Notes: generated by a model from the letters alone, not told the origin. A DNA stretch of 64,000 bases from Ceratodon purpureus (GCA_014871385.1 CM026422.1:10416896-10480895), one strand, 5' to 3'; numbered from the stretch's first letter, positions 24,727 to 35,672 are shown. Made by a program: numbers and translations.

Positions 24727-27081
24727 ATGTTGATCTTTGATGTAGGGACTGTAGATCAGGGGATGCAACAAAGGGGATCACAAAGGCGAACAACATCAGC
24801 TAGAGCACACCGCAAGACTGGGTTGTGGAGCACTGAAGAACTGCAGCAAGCACTAGCGGCCGTTGACGAAGGACATAGCATGAGGAGGGCTGCGGTAATG
24901 TACAACATACCTTACTCAAGTTTCCGCGAATGGTGTTATGGAGTTCGTACGAGTAGAAAGAAGGGCCCACCAAGCGTTTTGAGTCCTGCTGAAGAGGAGG
25001 AGTTGGTGACCTATTTGATGGAGATGTGTGATCGGGGATACGGCTTAACACCGACTGCTCTTCGAATGAAGGTCTACGAAATAACGCAGTCAAGGTGGAC
25101 ACCTTTTCGGAATGGGATCCCGGGCAATGGCTGGATGCGCTGGTGGAAGCGAAGGCACCCCGAATTGACGCTGCGAGTTTCACAAGCATTAGAAGCAGCA
25201 CGTGCAAAAGGACTATGTGAGGACAACGTTCGAAGTTTCTATGAGAACCTACAGCAACTCTATGATTTGCACAAATATACGCCTGACAAGATATGGAACT
25301 GCGATGAGACTGGGGCACAAGCCGGGAGGAATGGTGGGGCAATTGTCATTGCTAGAAGAGGGGCACGTCGAGTTCAGAGCATCGTGCCAAACCAGCGAGA
25401 GTGGTTGTCTGTTCTAGTGTGCATCAATGCATCCGGGTCCGCTATCCCAGCCTTCTACATTTTTCGTGGTAGACGTTTCCGACAGAACTACATAGAGAAG
25501 TGTGAGGCTGGAGCTACAATGGCTATGCAACAAAGAGCATGGATGACATCTTACCTCTTCTCGGCGTGGATATCACATTTCATTGCGAGTGTGAGAAGAA
25601 AATGTGGTATTTCCCCCGAAAATCGCCACTTGTTAATCTTAGATGGACACAATAGTCATGTCGTGACCTTAGATGTTGTCATGGAAGCAAGAGTTGCAGG
25701 CTTGGATTTGTTAACTCTTCCTGCACACACATCACACGCACTTCAGCCGTTAGATGTGGGAGTTTTCAAATCATTCAAGCAATACTTTAGAGAGTACCGC
25801 GACTTCTGGAGTAGCCGGCACCTCAATGAAGCAGCTTCTAAAGATACGTTAGCTCAATGGGTGTCACTAGCTCTAAGGAGAGCTCTAAATCCTAACAACA
25901 TCAAGAAAGGATTTAGTGCTACTGGAATTGTTCCTTTGAATTTCAATGCGGTACAGGAGCACATACGTCCATCTCAGACCTACCGGTACACCGAAGTGCG
26001 GGAGCCACAGCAAGGAGAAGGCCCGCCAGAAGCAAGTCATGAACCACCAACTTCTGGAACTGTCGCAGGCTCTGCTCGAGAGGAGCCCGAAGACAATGAG
26101 CATGAGGAGCGAAACGTACCAGAGATACAGTCTGCCGATATCGAGGCTGAGCTCGCTGAGGTCCCTGACTCAAGCGTCGTCCATTTCTTTGTTGATGCAG
26201 ACCTCACTGACTCTACAATTGCAGACGAGGTTGTTGGTTTAGAGCAAAACGCTGATGCTGTGGGCTTAATTACTCAATTTCTGACTCTGCCGACCGTTGC
26301 AGCAAGGATTAATCCACGGAAACGAGATCCAATACTGGACTTCAGCAAGTCAATTATGCTAACGTCTGAGCAATATATTAATGCAGCAGCGCAAATGAAG
26401 GAGGCGAAAGTAACGGCCGCAAGACAAAAAGAACAAGCACGAGTTGAGAAGGAGGAGCGCAAGAAAAGGAAGGAAACTGAACGCGAGGAAGAGCGACTTG
26501 CAAAAGAAGCCCGCGCTTCCGAAATCGCAGAGGCCCGCGCGCAGAAGGCGGCAGAGCGTGAAGAAGCCCGTGCGGTGAAGGCAGCTCGAGCTGCGGAGGC
26601 TGCAGCACTGAAAGCGACAAAGGCTGCTGAGCGAGAAGAAGCGCAACGGCAGAAGGCCGAACGAGCTATTCAAGCTTCGGAGGAGCGGGCTTGTAAAGAG
26701 GCAGACAAGGCGCATGCAGCAGCGGAACGTGCTCACCGGCAATCTGTGAAGGCTGCAGAAATGGCACACGTGAGACAATTCCATCACAACTCAACAGACT
26801 CCTACTCTCAGGAAAGGAGTAGCAATTTTGCTACTTGGAACCTACAGCTTGAGGATCCCAATCCGTCATTCCCAGGATTTGCCACTCTCTCGTCTGCGTT
26901 GCACTCGCCAGTACTGGACCCCCTCTACAGGCGCACGCAACAATTTCCTGCTAGAGGTCTTCTCCGCCCCTGTCCGACGTTGCCGCAAGCGCAGCCCTCC
27001 TCTTCCTCTCGACCCGAAGTCGAACTGGACAGGCACTCGACAATTCCTACGCATCTGCATCCAGAACAGTCAAACCACTAG
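24727..27081 (+). CDS. Pogo/Tigger-like (Tc1/mariner superfamily) transposase, intact 784-aa ORF
   Basis: A single uninterrupted frame encodes, in order, a psq-type helix-turn-helix (WSTEELQQALAAVDEG, about residues 35-85), a CENP-B-type DNA-binding region (about 100-165), and a DDE_1 catalytic domain. Catalytic motifs are WNCDETG (Asp near 192), LLILDGHNSH (Asp near 305) and LQPLDVGVF (Asp near 342). The C-terminus holds a long charged coiled coil (about 550-690, many AEREEARA-type repeats) and a Pro/Ser-rich tail. An internal ATG at 24763 may be the true start. Terminal inverted repeats and TA target duplications were not identified, so it may be an active element with ends I missed or a domesticated gene. 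Confidence 0.85.
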   Translation: MLIFDVGTVDQGMQQRGSQRRTTSARAHRKTGLWSTEELQQALAAVDEGHSMRRAAVMYNIPYSSFREWCYGVRTSRKKGPPSVLSPAEEEELVTYLMEMCDRGYGLTPTALRMKVYEITQSRWTPFRNGIPGNGWMRWWKRRHPELTLRVSQALEAARAKGLCEDNVRSFYENLQQLYDLHKYTPDKIWNCDETGAQAGRNGGAIVIARRGARRVQSIVPNQREWLSVLVCINASGSAIPAFYIFRGRRFRQNYIEKCEAGATMAMQQRAWMTSYLFSAWISHFIASVRRKCGISPENRHLLILDGHNSHVVTLDVVMEARVAGLDLLTLPAHTSHALQPLDVGVFKSFKQYFREYRDFWSSRHLNEAASKDTLAQWVSLALRRALNPNNIKKGFSATGIVPLNFNAVQEHIRPSQTYRYTEVREPQQGEGPPEASHEPPTSGTVAGSAREEPEDNEHEERNVPEIQSADIEAELAEVPDSSVVHFFVDADLTDSTIADEVVGLEQNADAVGLITQFLTLPTVAARINPRKRDPILDFSKSIMLTSEQYINAAAQMKEAKVTAARQKEQARVEKEERKKRKETEREEERLAKEARASEIAEARAQKAAEREEARAVKAARAAEAAALKATKAAEREEAQRQKAERAIQASEERACKEADKAHAAAERAHRQSVKAAEMAHVRQFHHNSTDSYSQERSSNFATWNLQLEDPNPSFPGFATLSSALHSPVLDPLYRRTQQFPARGLLRPCPTLPQAQPSSSSRPEVELDRHSTIPTHLHPEQSNH

Positions 27082-28346
27082 TAGCATTCAGTTTTAGAGA
27101 ACACTAGTCAAATTACACCTGCCGCACTATCATATTGAGAATGAGAGTTCCAGATCGAGTTGATTCGGCATATAAATTAGTACCCTTATCAATAGAATCG
27201 GCGGCGGCATTATCTGATGATTTACACACAAAAGAGAATCTGAGTTCTTAAGCATGTTATTGAAGAAGCTTGCTTTGTTTTGAGGTGATTGAAGGGATAT
27301 TTTACATACCCGGGTGAATCTGAACTCGTAAGTTCCAGTTGTTCTGGTGACGCTCTCGAGGTCAGTGGTACTAAAACAATAGACGCCTCTCAAAATTTCT
27401 TTTGTGCATGCTGCAGTTTTTGCCTGGTAAAGCTTCTCAGCTTCTGATCAGAGAAAGTATTAATTATATGCAGTAGCACTTAAAAGTTTTAGAGCCTGCC
27501 TGTGTAGAATAAGGTTACTTACATGTCTGTTCGAGGCATCTTCTTTAAGACTTGTTGGTGAAGAGAATTTCCATGGGAAAAGCGGTTTAACGATTGAGCC
27601 CCATTCTTCAGGATGGGGTTATCAGTAACCTCGCATTTCGCAACGCAATGGCTACAGAATAAGTAAAAGGCTTCGCCGTTTAGGGCAGAATAGCCATTTC
27701 TGTGCGCCCGTAAGCATATCTAAGGACATCCTCAGCTACAAGATGAGAGAGACGAACCATGATATGAGCCATGAACATATCAGAGGTCAGAACGTAGTCT
27801 CCCAAAGAGTCTGGGGTTTCGACAGAATCTGAGACTTAGAGCAGATGATGTATGCGATGCTTGAACAAGAAGGTCGAGGGTTTGGGCTTTTGCAGAATAT
27901 AAGACCTAAGACAGTAAGAAGGATTCAAAGCCCTAAGATCAAAGAGTCGCCTACAGCAGCAGTAGAAATTGAGCATTTGCGGCAATAATCGAGCAAGCAG
28001 TAAAGACCCTTCCAGGATTAAATGGAATAAGCAAGAAGCAAACCTGTGCGACGTCGTTGGAACCTTCACAAGCTCGAACAAGCTGCTCTCTGTCTCTGTG
28101 ACCTAACAAGCTAGCGAAATTCAATGCAATCATTTCCCAATCCAAGCAGAAAAGCAGTATCCCGCCCACCACATCAAACTGCTGAGAAGAAACTGATGAG
28201 ATCAGATACACAATCACATCACAATTTCTGGCTCTGTAATAGAACACAATCTTGTGTCTGTAAAAGAACACAATCTTGTGTCTGTAAAAGAACACAATCT
28301 TGTGTCTAGAATAGAACACAAATCTTGTGTCTGTGATAGGACAAAA
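27082..28346. other. Region with unidentified exon-like stretches on the minus strand
   Basis: Several minus-strand stretches look coding but could not be joined into a gene. They are an ATG frame at about 28132 reading LNFASLLGHRDREQLVRACE; a stretch around 27820-27700 reading FMAHIMVRLSHLVAEDVLR; one at about 27650-27520 with HCVAKCEVTDNPILKNGAQ; and one at about 27405-27310 reading LRGVYCFSTTDLESVTRTT. Some have splice-like borders. I do not recognise the family; a decayed multi-exon gene is one reading. Confidence 0.35.
28241..28335. repeat. Tandem repeat of a palindromic 24-bp unit (about 4 copies)
   Basis: Units of AGAACACAATCTTGTGTCTGTA follow one another four times with minor changes. 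Each contains an inverted core ACACAA-TC-TTGTGT, so every unit can form a small hairpin. It lies just downstream of the beta-lactamase-like fragment. Confidence 0.8.
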
Positions 28347-29005
28347 TCACATCAGGAACTCCACAGAATGGTACGTTCCCAAATTACCACCTTTGGTAAC
28401 AATAGTGGTTGTTTGGTTGTTGTCCAGGGGTAGCGTTTTAAGCTCCCATGCCAGAGCGAAGCCGCTTAGGATGCTTTGCTGCTGGATATCGACCGGAAAG
28501 TTGGTGGTGACTTCGGTCCACTCACGGACAGCGGCGGCAGAGAGCAGCTCCTCGTCCGAGTGAAGGAGAAACTTGAGGAGTTCTGCGAGGTCCATGGCAG
28601 TAGAGAACCTGAACCAGGCAATCATGAATGAGTACATGGTGATTGTGCTATCAAGCTGCAGCTTGAATTGGGGGGTGCAGAGTTTGGGTAATAGAAGTGT
28701 AGACTCACATGTCACTTGCAGGTGCAAGCCATTCAGTGTGTTTGCTGGAAGCACGTCGACGAGCATGACGCTGCCGGGCGCAAGCTTGACGTTGGTAAAA
28801 TTGGCTCCCGTGTCGTGCATACCAAAGGGATTCAAGATTTCACTTTCGACGAAGTCGCCCCAAGTCTGTGGTGGCAACGTCGCCTTCTCCCATGCATGAC
28901 CCAGGAGAGCAAAGCCGAGGTTGGAGTGGTTGGGAATGCGGCACCACGGAGGACGCACCAGCTGCATCTGTGCATCACCATTTGCGGTTCTGACCGTTAA
29001 GAGTG
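28347..29005 (-). pseudogene. Truncated class C beta-lactamase-like (serine hydrolase) fragment
   Basis: Minus-strand translation gives RIPNHSNLGFALLGHAWEK (the position of the Y-x-N motif; here HSN replaces YSN), WGDFVESEILNPFGMHDTGANFT, then after a probable intron (about 28710-28610) STAMDLAELLKFLLHSDEE and KGGNLGTYHS. This fits the beta-lactamase/LACTB-like serine hydrolase family of plants. The N-terminal S-x-x-K active site and the C-terminal part are absent on both sides, and the key Tyr is changed. I call it a truncated, probably inactive gene copy. Frame continuity through the putative intron means transcription cannot be judged from sequence. Confidence 0.6.
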
Positions 29006-30512
29006 GGCGGGAGTTTTGAGTTTTAGGGGTGACGATGTCACAAATAGGGTTGGGAACGAACGGTGTTATGGAGTTGGGAACGCACGAGTTTGGTGCCTCC
29101 AGCTGCCATTTTTTCGGATATGCAGGAGCGGCTTCTGGGTCACACTTAAATCAGTTACAGACAAAATTTATTGAGGGTTTTGACCTATTTTCATTCACGG
29201 TTTCATGTGAGCCTACTGGTTGGTTTCTAGTTTTTGAACACTTTTTGGTTCAAAAATTCACAGTTATTTGCACACTCGATAAAAAAATTTGAAAAAATTT
29301 CCAAACCTCAAGAACCCTATTTCTCTGCGGAGGAAAAATTACTTTGCAACAATCCAGCTCTATATTGCATGCATAATCTCTTAAATGATTGGTTTTAGGT
29401 GTCTTGACCTTATCTTGTATCCCGATGTACTTCAAACCAAAAAAAATCTCTGTACTACTACATACGCTAATTGCAACCCTAGCTCCCAAAATCGCCCATT
29501 CTATATCCATGATTAGTAAAAGAGCAACTTAGAGCACATCATAGCCAGACAATTCGACCTCTAAGAACAAACGACGATATCTCTGATGAAGAATTCTTTA
29601 ATCTTCCATTGTCGGTGGGTGAATTGTTTTTTTCATTAAAAGAAAGTATTGCGACATGTAAAGTAATAAGTTCACTCTTGATTCAATATTATATGATTGA
29701 TTGTTGACAACAACTAAATTAAATTATGCCCACAAACTACTTCATTTGATACAAAATATTCTTTACATCTCAATTTTTTTGATCCATATGTCCACTTGGG
29801 CCTTGTGGATGCGTTTTTTTTTTATATATCATTTGACTTCACTCTAAATGTATATTTTCTCCAAGCCTGTATATATATAATAATAATAATAATCATGTTT
29901 ATAAAAATTGGTTTTCATTTTTTTCAACTTTTTTTACTTTTATTAATAATAAACTACCACTTTGTTTGATTTAAATTTATGTTTTTGCATATTTAAATCA
30001 ATATGAAAATTTTACATAAAATTGATATTAAAGCTTTTCAATGTTGTATTCCACCACTGATAATAGCATGATGTAGATTTCTATGTTCTTTAAATAATGT
30101 ATATGTAAGGCTAGTACTTAAATAAAAAAAATATTTTGCTAAGAAAAAAAAAAATTTACCCTTAACAACAAAGAAACATGCATAAGTGAATGAGACACAA
30201 GAAACATTCATAAGAACCTTAATAGGATCCATCTTATTGCGAAGCTAAAGAAAGATATATAAGGCTCTCGGAAACCCGCAAATATATATTAAGAGAAGTC
30301 CCTCGCAATTCATCCGCTATGAAGTGCGAGTGGACCCCATAGATCACAGGCAAGAGTGCGAGTAGAAAAAATGAGTTCAAAAAATTATTTGAAATCCATT
30401 TCATAGAGCTCATATAATACAATGTATTGTATGAGTGTAGAGTTGTACATAAAATTTTGATTTGGAAGTATATCACCATAAATCTTGTTAAATACACACG
30501 ATGGCAAAGTAA

Positions 30513-30641
30513 TAATATTGACATCATGCTTGCATTTTGACTTATTAGTTTAAGAAGAATGTGCTTGCTGATTTGTTCAAAGCAAAGCATATTTTGCCGT
30601 AAAATCATATATTTATGATAATTCTACATACATTTGGCAAA
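30513..30641. repeat. Inverted repeat segment A, left copy
   Basis: This segment matches the reverse complement of about 32388-32516 with only a few differences, starting near ATATTGACATCATGC and ending at CATTTGGCAAA. The match stops sharply at the edge of the SANT-like gene. Confidence 0.85.
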
Positions 30642-31442
30642 AAACATTTCACTTTAAATGATTTGAATAAAATTTGAAAATGTTAAATGTATATGAGTTG
30701 AAGTTTGGCGTGAAAATTGTTATCACTTTTAGAATGAGAACCAAATATAGTGCATATCTTTAAATCAATTTTTTTCAACAATGAAAGAAAAAATATACTA
30801 GAAACATTCTTTCACTCTATATAATTGGATTGGTAACTAGAATATAAATAAAAAATATGTGACTTGAAATGAAGGTTGTTTTTTTAATTCAAATTAGATA
30901 ATGCACTAGCTTAATAAATCTTTGGCATCAATAAAGTTGATACATTATTGACTACATAGGCCATTATTAATCCATAGGTTTTTTTTTTTACATTTATTTT
31001 TTTATGCTATTCTTACAACTACAAAGTCCTTACAAGTTTCAAATAAATCACTTTATTACCAGTTTTCAATTTTTAAAATGTTTTTATGCAACAACTTATT
31101 GGCTACTGCAAATCATCATCGCCTTCATCAATAATGCACATTATTTTTAAAATATTTATAAATTTATATAATTAAAAAAATTATACATCACTATGGAAAG
31201 GTATTTTCCAAGAAGAAAGCATTTATAGCTTTCAATTAATCTAAAATATAATAAAATTATGAGATTTATATATTTTTTATTAAGGATTATTATGATTTGA
31301 AGAAAAATCTTGAATGCATGTTGAATTATTTCGAACTAACATGAGATTCAATAAGTATTGAATGAAAATTGAATTACTGTATCCAAATATATATTTTTCA
31401 CACAATGTGATTTCTCCAACGCTTTCTTATTTGTGTATTTTA

Positions 31443-31733
31443 GTTTTCAAAGATTTAAAGATATTATAAATGCATTTATAATGTGCATTGTATGAAGATA
31501 TACAAAAGCATGTTATAAGAAAATCATGTTAAAAATACATTCAAAATATATGAAGAGTTTTAAACAATATATAAATAATTCTTTAAGTAGTCAAAAGGTT
31601 GCATTTTTGAAAAAACGTTTCAGGAAAGGTGTCTTGTAGAATTATGGATAATGAAACACTTAGTAGAAATTGAACATTTTTTTGAAAACCTTTTATTATT
31701 AAAACTTGAACGCACATTAAAAAACCACTTATA
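31443..31733. repeat. Inverted repeat segment B, left copy
   Basis: This segment matches the reverse complement of about 32517-32825 with small indels. It ends at CGCACATTAAAAAACCACTT, directly before the 3' flank of the SANT-like gene. Confidence 0.85.
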
Positions 31734-31989
31734 AAAAAAGTCAAATTAGGGAGTGTGGATCTCTGCAAATTCTTCATCCTCATAGATTGCTACACCGCTG
31801 CGCTTCTGCACAATGGACAACCATTAGCATATCTTCGACAGAGGCAATTGTGATAAGAGGTACTTGTGATGAATTGCACAAAAAGTAGAATGTAGGACTT
31901 CAATGAAAGAGAAGGTGAGTCAGGACTTACAGCTTGGTTCTTTAAATGAAGACTCCCTCATTCTTTGCTGGTTCTCCTTCACGAGGCCC

Positions 31990-32373
31990 TCAGAATTTGG
32001 CGATCGCATCGTACCACCAATTAACAACTATCCCATTTGCTTTGCGCCACTCAACCTCAGACCAACCAACTTTCTTCTCTTTCTTACATCTATTAAAGTA
32101 CCCATTTAGAGTCTTCATTCGATGACTGCACCGTTTCGCGTTGATTGCGGAATCAGAATCTACTCGATTCTCTCTAGTCCGAATTTGCTGAGCGATGGCT
32201 TCCCACTTGGTACAATATTGGTTCCTCTTCTTCTTTTGAAATCGGGGTGAATTCACACACTGAAGGAGAACCGAGGTCTCTGCCTCCTCCCAGTCCCTCT
32301 GTCTTGTCCACTTTCGTTTTCCAGATTTTGGCGGAACAGGGGCTGAACCTGAAGGTTGCTCAAGCTGATCCAT
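31990..32373 (-). CDS. Small SANT/trihelix-like DNA-binding protein, probably transposon-derived
   Basis: The frame from the ATG at 32373 codes 127 residues. After a Pro/Ser start comes a basic KRKWTRQRDWEEAETS segment, then WEAIAQQIRTRE, RCSHRMKTLNGYFNRCKK and VEWRKANGIVVNWWYD. The spaced tryptophans fit a Myb/SANT-like trihelix of the kind found in plant GT factors and in the second ORF of PIF/Harbinger transposons. An acceptor-like CTTGCAG lies just before the ATG, so an upstream exon is possible. The gene sits exactly between the inverted repeat copies, which suggests it belongs to a mobile unit; no transposase was seen with it. Confidence 0.6.
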   Translation of the reverse strand: MDQLEQPSGSAPVPPKSGKRKWTRQRDWEEAETSVLLQCVNSPRFQKKKRNQYCTKWEAIAQQIRTRENRVDSDSAINAKRCSHRMKTLNGYFNRCKKEKKVGWSEVEWRKANGIVVNWWYDAIAKF

Positions 32374-32387
32374 AATTTCTGCAAGAT

Positions 32388-32516
32388 TTGCCAAATGTAT
32401 GTAGAATTATCATAAGTATATGATTTTACGGCAAAATATGCTTTGCTTTGAACAAACCAACAAGCACATTCTTCTTAAACTAATAAGTCAAAATGCAAGC
32501 ATGATGTCAATATTAT
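32388..32516. repeat. Inverted repeat segment A, right copy
   Basis: This is the reverse complement of 30513-30641 and here directly abuts segment B, unlike the left side where ~800 bp separate them. Confidence 0.85.
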
Positions 32517-32825
32517 AAGTGGTTTTTTAATGTGCGTTCAAGTTTTAATAATAAAAGGTTTTCAAAAAAATGTTCAATTTCTACTAAGTGTTTAATTGTC
32601 CATAATTCTACAAGACACCTTTCCTGAAAAGTCTTTTAAAAAATGCAACCTTTTGACTACTTAAAGAATTATTTATATATTGTTTAAAACTCTTCATATA
32701 TTTTGAATGTATTTTTAACATGATTTTCTTATAACATGCTTTTGTATATCTTCATACAATGCACATTACAAATGCATTTATAATATCTTTTTAAGAATCT
32801 TTAAATCTTTGAAAATTAAAAAATC
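32517..32825. repeat. Inverted repeat segment B, right copy
   Basis: This is the reverse complement of 31443-31733, with short insertions such as an extra TTCTTAAAA-like stretch. Together the two sides have the order A-spacer-B and, reverse-complemented, B-A. Confidence 0.85.
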
Positions 32826-34952
32826 ACTTAATTTTTTAATATTTTTTCAAAATTGTGTGTATTTTCACAAAATGTACATTTTAACTGGCACTTATGATTT
32901 TTTCTAAATCACTAAAATTTCATATCAAATAAAATAGATCATGAAGTTTTACTGTTTTATAATAATATAAATTATTTGGAATGTATAATTATTCTGACGA
33001 TGCAAAAATATCTCAACAGAATAATTGTACAAGTATTTTTAGAAGCTTGTTGTTATAAGCTTGGTAACATTTTACATTTCTTTCACTTCAAGTAGTGCTT
33101 AGAGTACAAAATCTATGAAAGGAGTGAATGTTGTATTGTTTTCTTCTCCACGATGGACCACACTTTGGCCTTGTACATATCAAACTTGGATGAAGAAGGT
33201 TCCCTTGAGGATATTCTAGTCACAAGATGTACCCTTATGCTTTTATTTTATGTCTTTAAACTTGTCTTCAATTGTTGTTTAAAATGTGCGAGTTCATTAT
33301 ATTGGGTTTCTCATACTCAAAGAGGCATGGACTCTGCAATAGTTAAGAGGATGGAGCAAATGACGAAGAAGTACAACAATGGACGCCTTCGATTGTTTGA
33401 TTCTCCTAGGTCTATAAAGGATAGACATGTCTCTTCTAGTTCTTATAGTCGTGAATGGACAAAAGTGCAGATCCAAGCTATATGGAATGGCTTCTTTGAA
33501 GGATTGTGTGAAAAAGGGATAAACAACCTAGAGAATGCGATAAAGTGTTAGTTTGTTGTGGCTTTAATGCAAAGCCTTTGGATAGAATTTTGCAAGAACA
33601 GTGTTCTATAACCTTATGTATAAAAATAATTATCAAATAACATTGTAGTTATGTGCATTTGTAAATAGAATCTGGTCTAGTTGATTGATGTGTGCACTTG
33701 TAAATAGGTTCTGGTTTGGGTCAAAAAGGGGGAAGGGGTATCAATAGGTTTGGGCAACACCTCCATTGCCCCAAAGTATAACACTTCTTTTAAAGTCCAA
33801 ATGGAGCAAGTCCATCATTTACTATAAAACATGATGGACTCGGGTATCATCCCAAATCCTTGACTCTTGCTTGATCTCAAACATGCACTAAGTATAAGTT
33901 ATTTCCTTTACATATAAAAATTAACATATAAATTCTCCTCAAGCCTAAATTCGCATGGATCACCATCCCACCCAGACATATAGAACTACCCACAATACAA
34001 AAAACAATGAACACACTTCAATGATCTACATGATGCACTTGCTCCACCATGACCACCATGATTCCGGATTCTCCACTTCCTTCCTCTCTCTTTTTAGCTT
34101 CAGTTCTATGACTTTCATTTACACGAAAGAAGGGCGCTACACTTAGGCATTGTTACTGTTACGGCATCAAGAGAAGAACAAAAAAAATCGCTAGAGACAA
34201 AGAGATTAGAACAAAAAAAAAAAAAAAGGAACTATGAGGGCAACGTAGACGCCAACCTTTAAGAAGGCTAGGGCCAAACCTCTCCAACCGAGGTTTGGCA
34301 CGCAATTGTTGTCGTGTGCTTCTTGGGAATCTTGTCTTGACATGAACATAACTTAAACTCTGGCAAAAGTTGACAATGTACAAAAATACCTTAATATCAA
34401 CACCCGATTAATATCAAACTAATTTTTTTTTTAAAAAAATCCATTTTCAATAAGAAAGTTCTCGCAAATTTTAACATAGAAGGAATGACAAATTTACCCA
34501 CTACAATGTCTTTTTAATGATTTTTTTAAAAAAAAATTTAGACTTTTTTATCTTTTAGAATACTATATGAAGCCAAAAACAACATAATTTTTTTGAGTTT
34601 ATAACGTATATCTACAAATTTCCAATTTTTTCATATACATACCACAATTTTAATTTTTTTTAATTTTTATTTAATTCTTCTCCTTTTGGTCGCATTCCTA
34701 AATCTAAATATAAAACACATGGATGAAGATTATACATACACATAGATGAAAAACAATTTAGTTAGGCACCAATGAAAGACACTCACTACAATACTCAAAA
34801 TCAAAAATTTAAAGCAATGATACATGTATATAAAGCAGGAATGGGCCTTTGCTCATTTGTAACCCTAATCCTGTGAAGGCTATCCACCTCTCTTGGAGCT
34901 CTCTTCCAATCACAAGAATAGTCAACCTTCTTTTCATCTCCAAATGCACCAA
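32826..34952. other. AT-rich spacer with one unassigned ORF and a possible orphan promoter
   Basis: An ORF at 33153-33551 (132 codons, ATG in ACGATGGACC) shows no recognisable domain and may be a relic. A run of A at 34215-34228 and T/A tracts around 34425-34690 mark low-complexity DNA. A TATATAAA sequence lies at about 34829-34836, ~120 bp before the transposon insertion site, and could be a promoter now cut off from its gene. Confidence 0.4.
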
Positions 34953-34961
34953 CACCCAGGC
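34953..34961. repeat. 9-bp target site duplication, left copy
   Basis: CACCCAGGC directly precedes the left inverted repeat and is repeated perfectly after the right one. Nine base pairs is the characteristic Mutator-superfamily duplication length. Confidence 0.95.
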
Positions 34962-35194
34962 GGAGAAGGCTAAATCCTCTGTAGTGAAGCCTAGCTGGCA
35001 CGCACGCGCGGCCGCGGCAGCCGCGACTTTCACCCCTGGCCGCCGCCGCCGTGGTAACTTGGTAACTCCTGGACTCGGTAACTTCCCCGTCCCTCGGAAC
35101 ACTGACCAGTGTTACAACGAATTCCCGCCGAGACACTAACCCGCACATACCATCCATCCCACTGCATGCCATGGCCATGGCCATGACCATGGCC
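34962..35194 (+). repeat. Left terminal inverted repeat of the MULE (about 233 bp)
   Basis: It begins GGAGAAGGCTAAATCC and ends in an ATGGCC/ATGACC array. Inside are three direct GGTAACTY repeats (35053, 35061, 35077), a GCCGCCGCC tract, a CG-rich GCGGCCGCGGCAGCCGC stretch, and a palindrome AACACTG-AC-CAGTGTT at 35098-35113. The left copy has one more ATGACCATGGCC unit just inside the shared part. Confidence 0.95.
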
Positions 35195-35672
35195 ATGACC
35201 ATGGCCCATAGTGACACAGCCGCCCATTTCGAAGGGTACTGTAATTATTGCGCAGTGTTTTCATGTCTGTGTTTAGGGTTCATTGTGAAGAGCTGTTTAG
35301 GGTTTAGGGATGCAAGAAATGGTTGTCTCTTTGATGCAGCACTGTCTAGAGCGTCGTCTCCTGCTCCTACCGTGTTTGAGACTGCTGAGATTGACGCCTG
35401 CCTTCTAAACCCTAAAACCTCTCTGTCATCCGCTCTTTAGATCTGATAGTGTTTCACGCCACCGTTTCTAGCTTCCGAACCGTGCCCGAGGAAGCCCGAA
35501 GCAGTATGTAAACCGTAAACCTTAGTCACGGACGATGTCTACGCCTTAGTCTGTGTGTTGCAATGTGGACGTCGTTGCTAGGCACAAACTAGGTTTTCCG
35601 TAGTCTTACTCGTGACACTCGCGGAGAGCCGGTTCGGGTGCGACTGAGGTGCTGCATAACCAGATCGCCTCC
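35195..35672 (+). promoter_or_regulatory. Subterminal leader/promoter region of the MULE transposase gene, with telobox motifs
   Basis: This segment separates the left inverted repeat from the transposase ATG. It contains one GTGACAC motif (35211) and telobox-type sequences TTTAGGG at about 35272 and 35296-35308 and AAACCCTAAAA at 35407. No clear TATA box was seen. The role as promoter and leader is inferred from position. Confidence 0.5.

Larger units (their letters stand above)
29006..31989. other. AT-rich spacer without supported genes
   Basis: The stretch is strongly AT-rich with poly(T) and TA tracts (for example around 29820 and 29875-29890). No frame shows a known domain. Two segments, 30513-30641 and 31443-31733, recur in inverted orientation on the far side of the SANT-like gene and are listed separately. 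Confidence 0.6.

Noticed and set aside
23860-24730. Splicing of the Gly/Ala-repeat ORF (23254) onto the pogo transposase
   Set aside because: The donor GCAG|GTATCT and the acceptors before 24727 or 24763 give a stop or wrong frame.
28241-28335. CRISPR-like array
   Set aside because: Repeats are contiguous without unique spacers and the genome is a plant nuclear genome.
33153-33551. 132-codon ORF in AT-rich spacer
   Set aside because: Good ATG context but no recognisable motif or splice support; listed only as unassigned.
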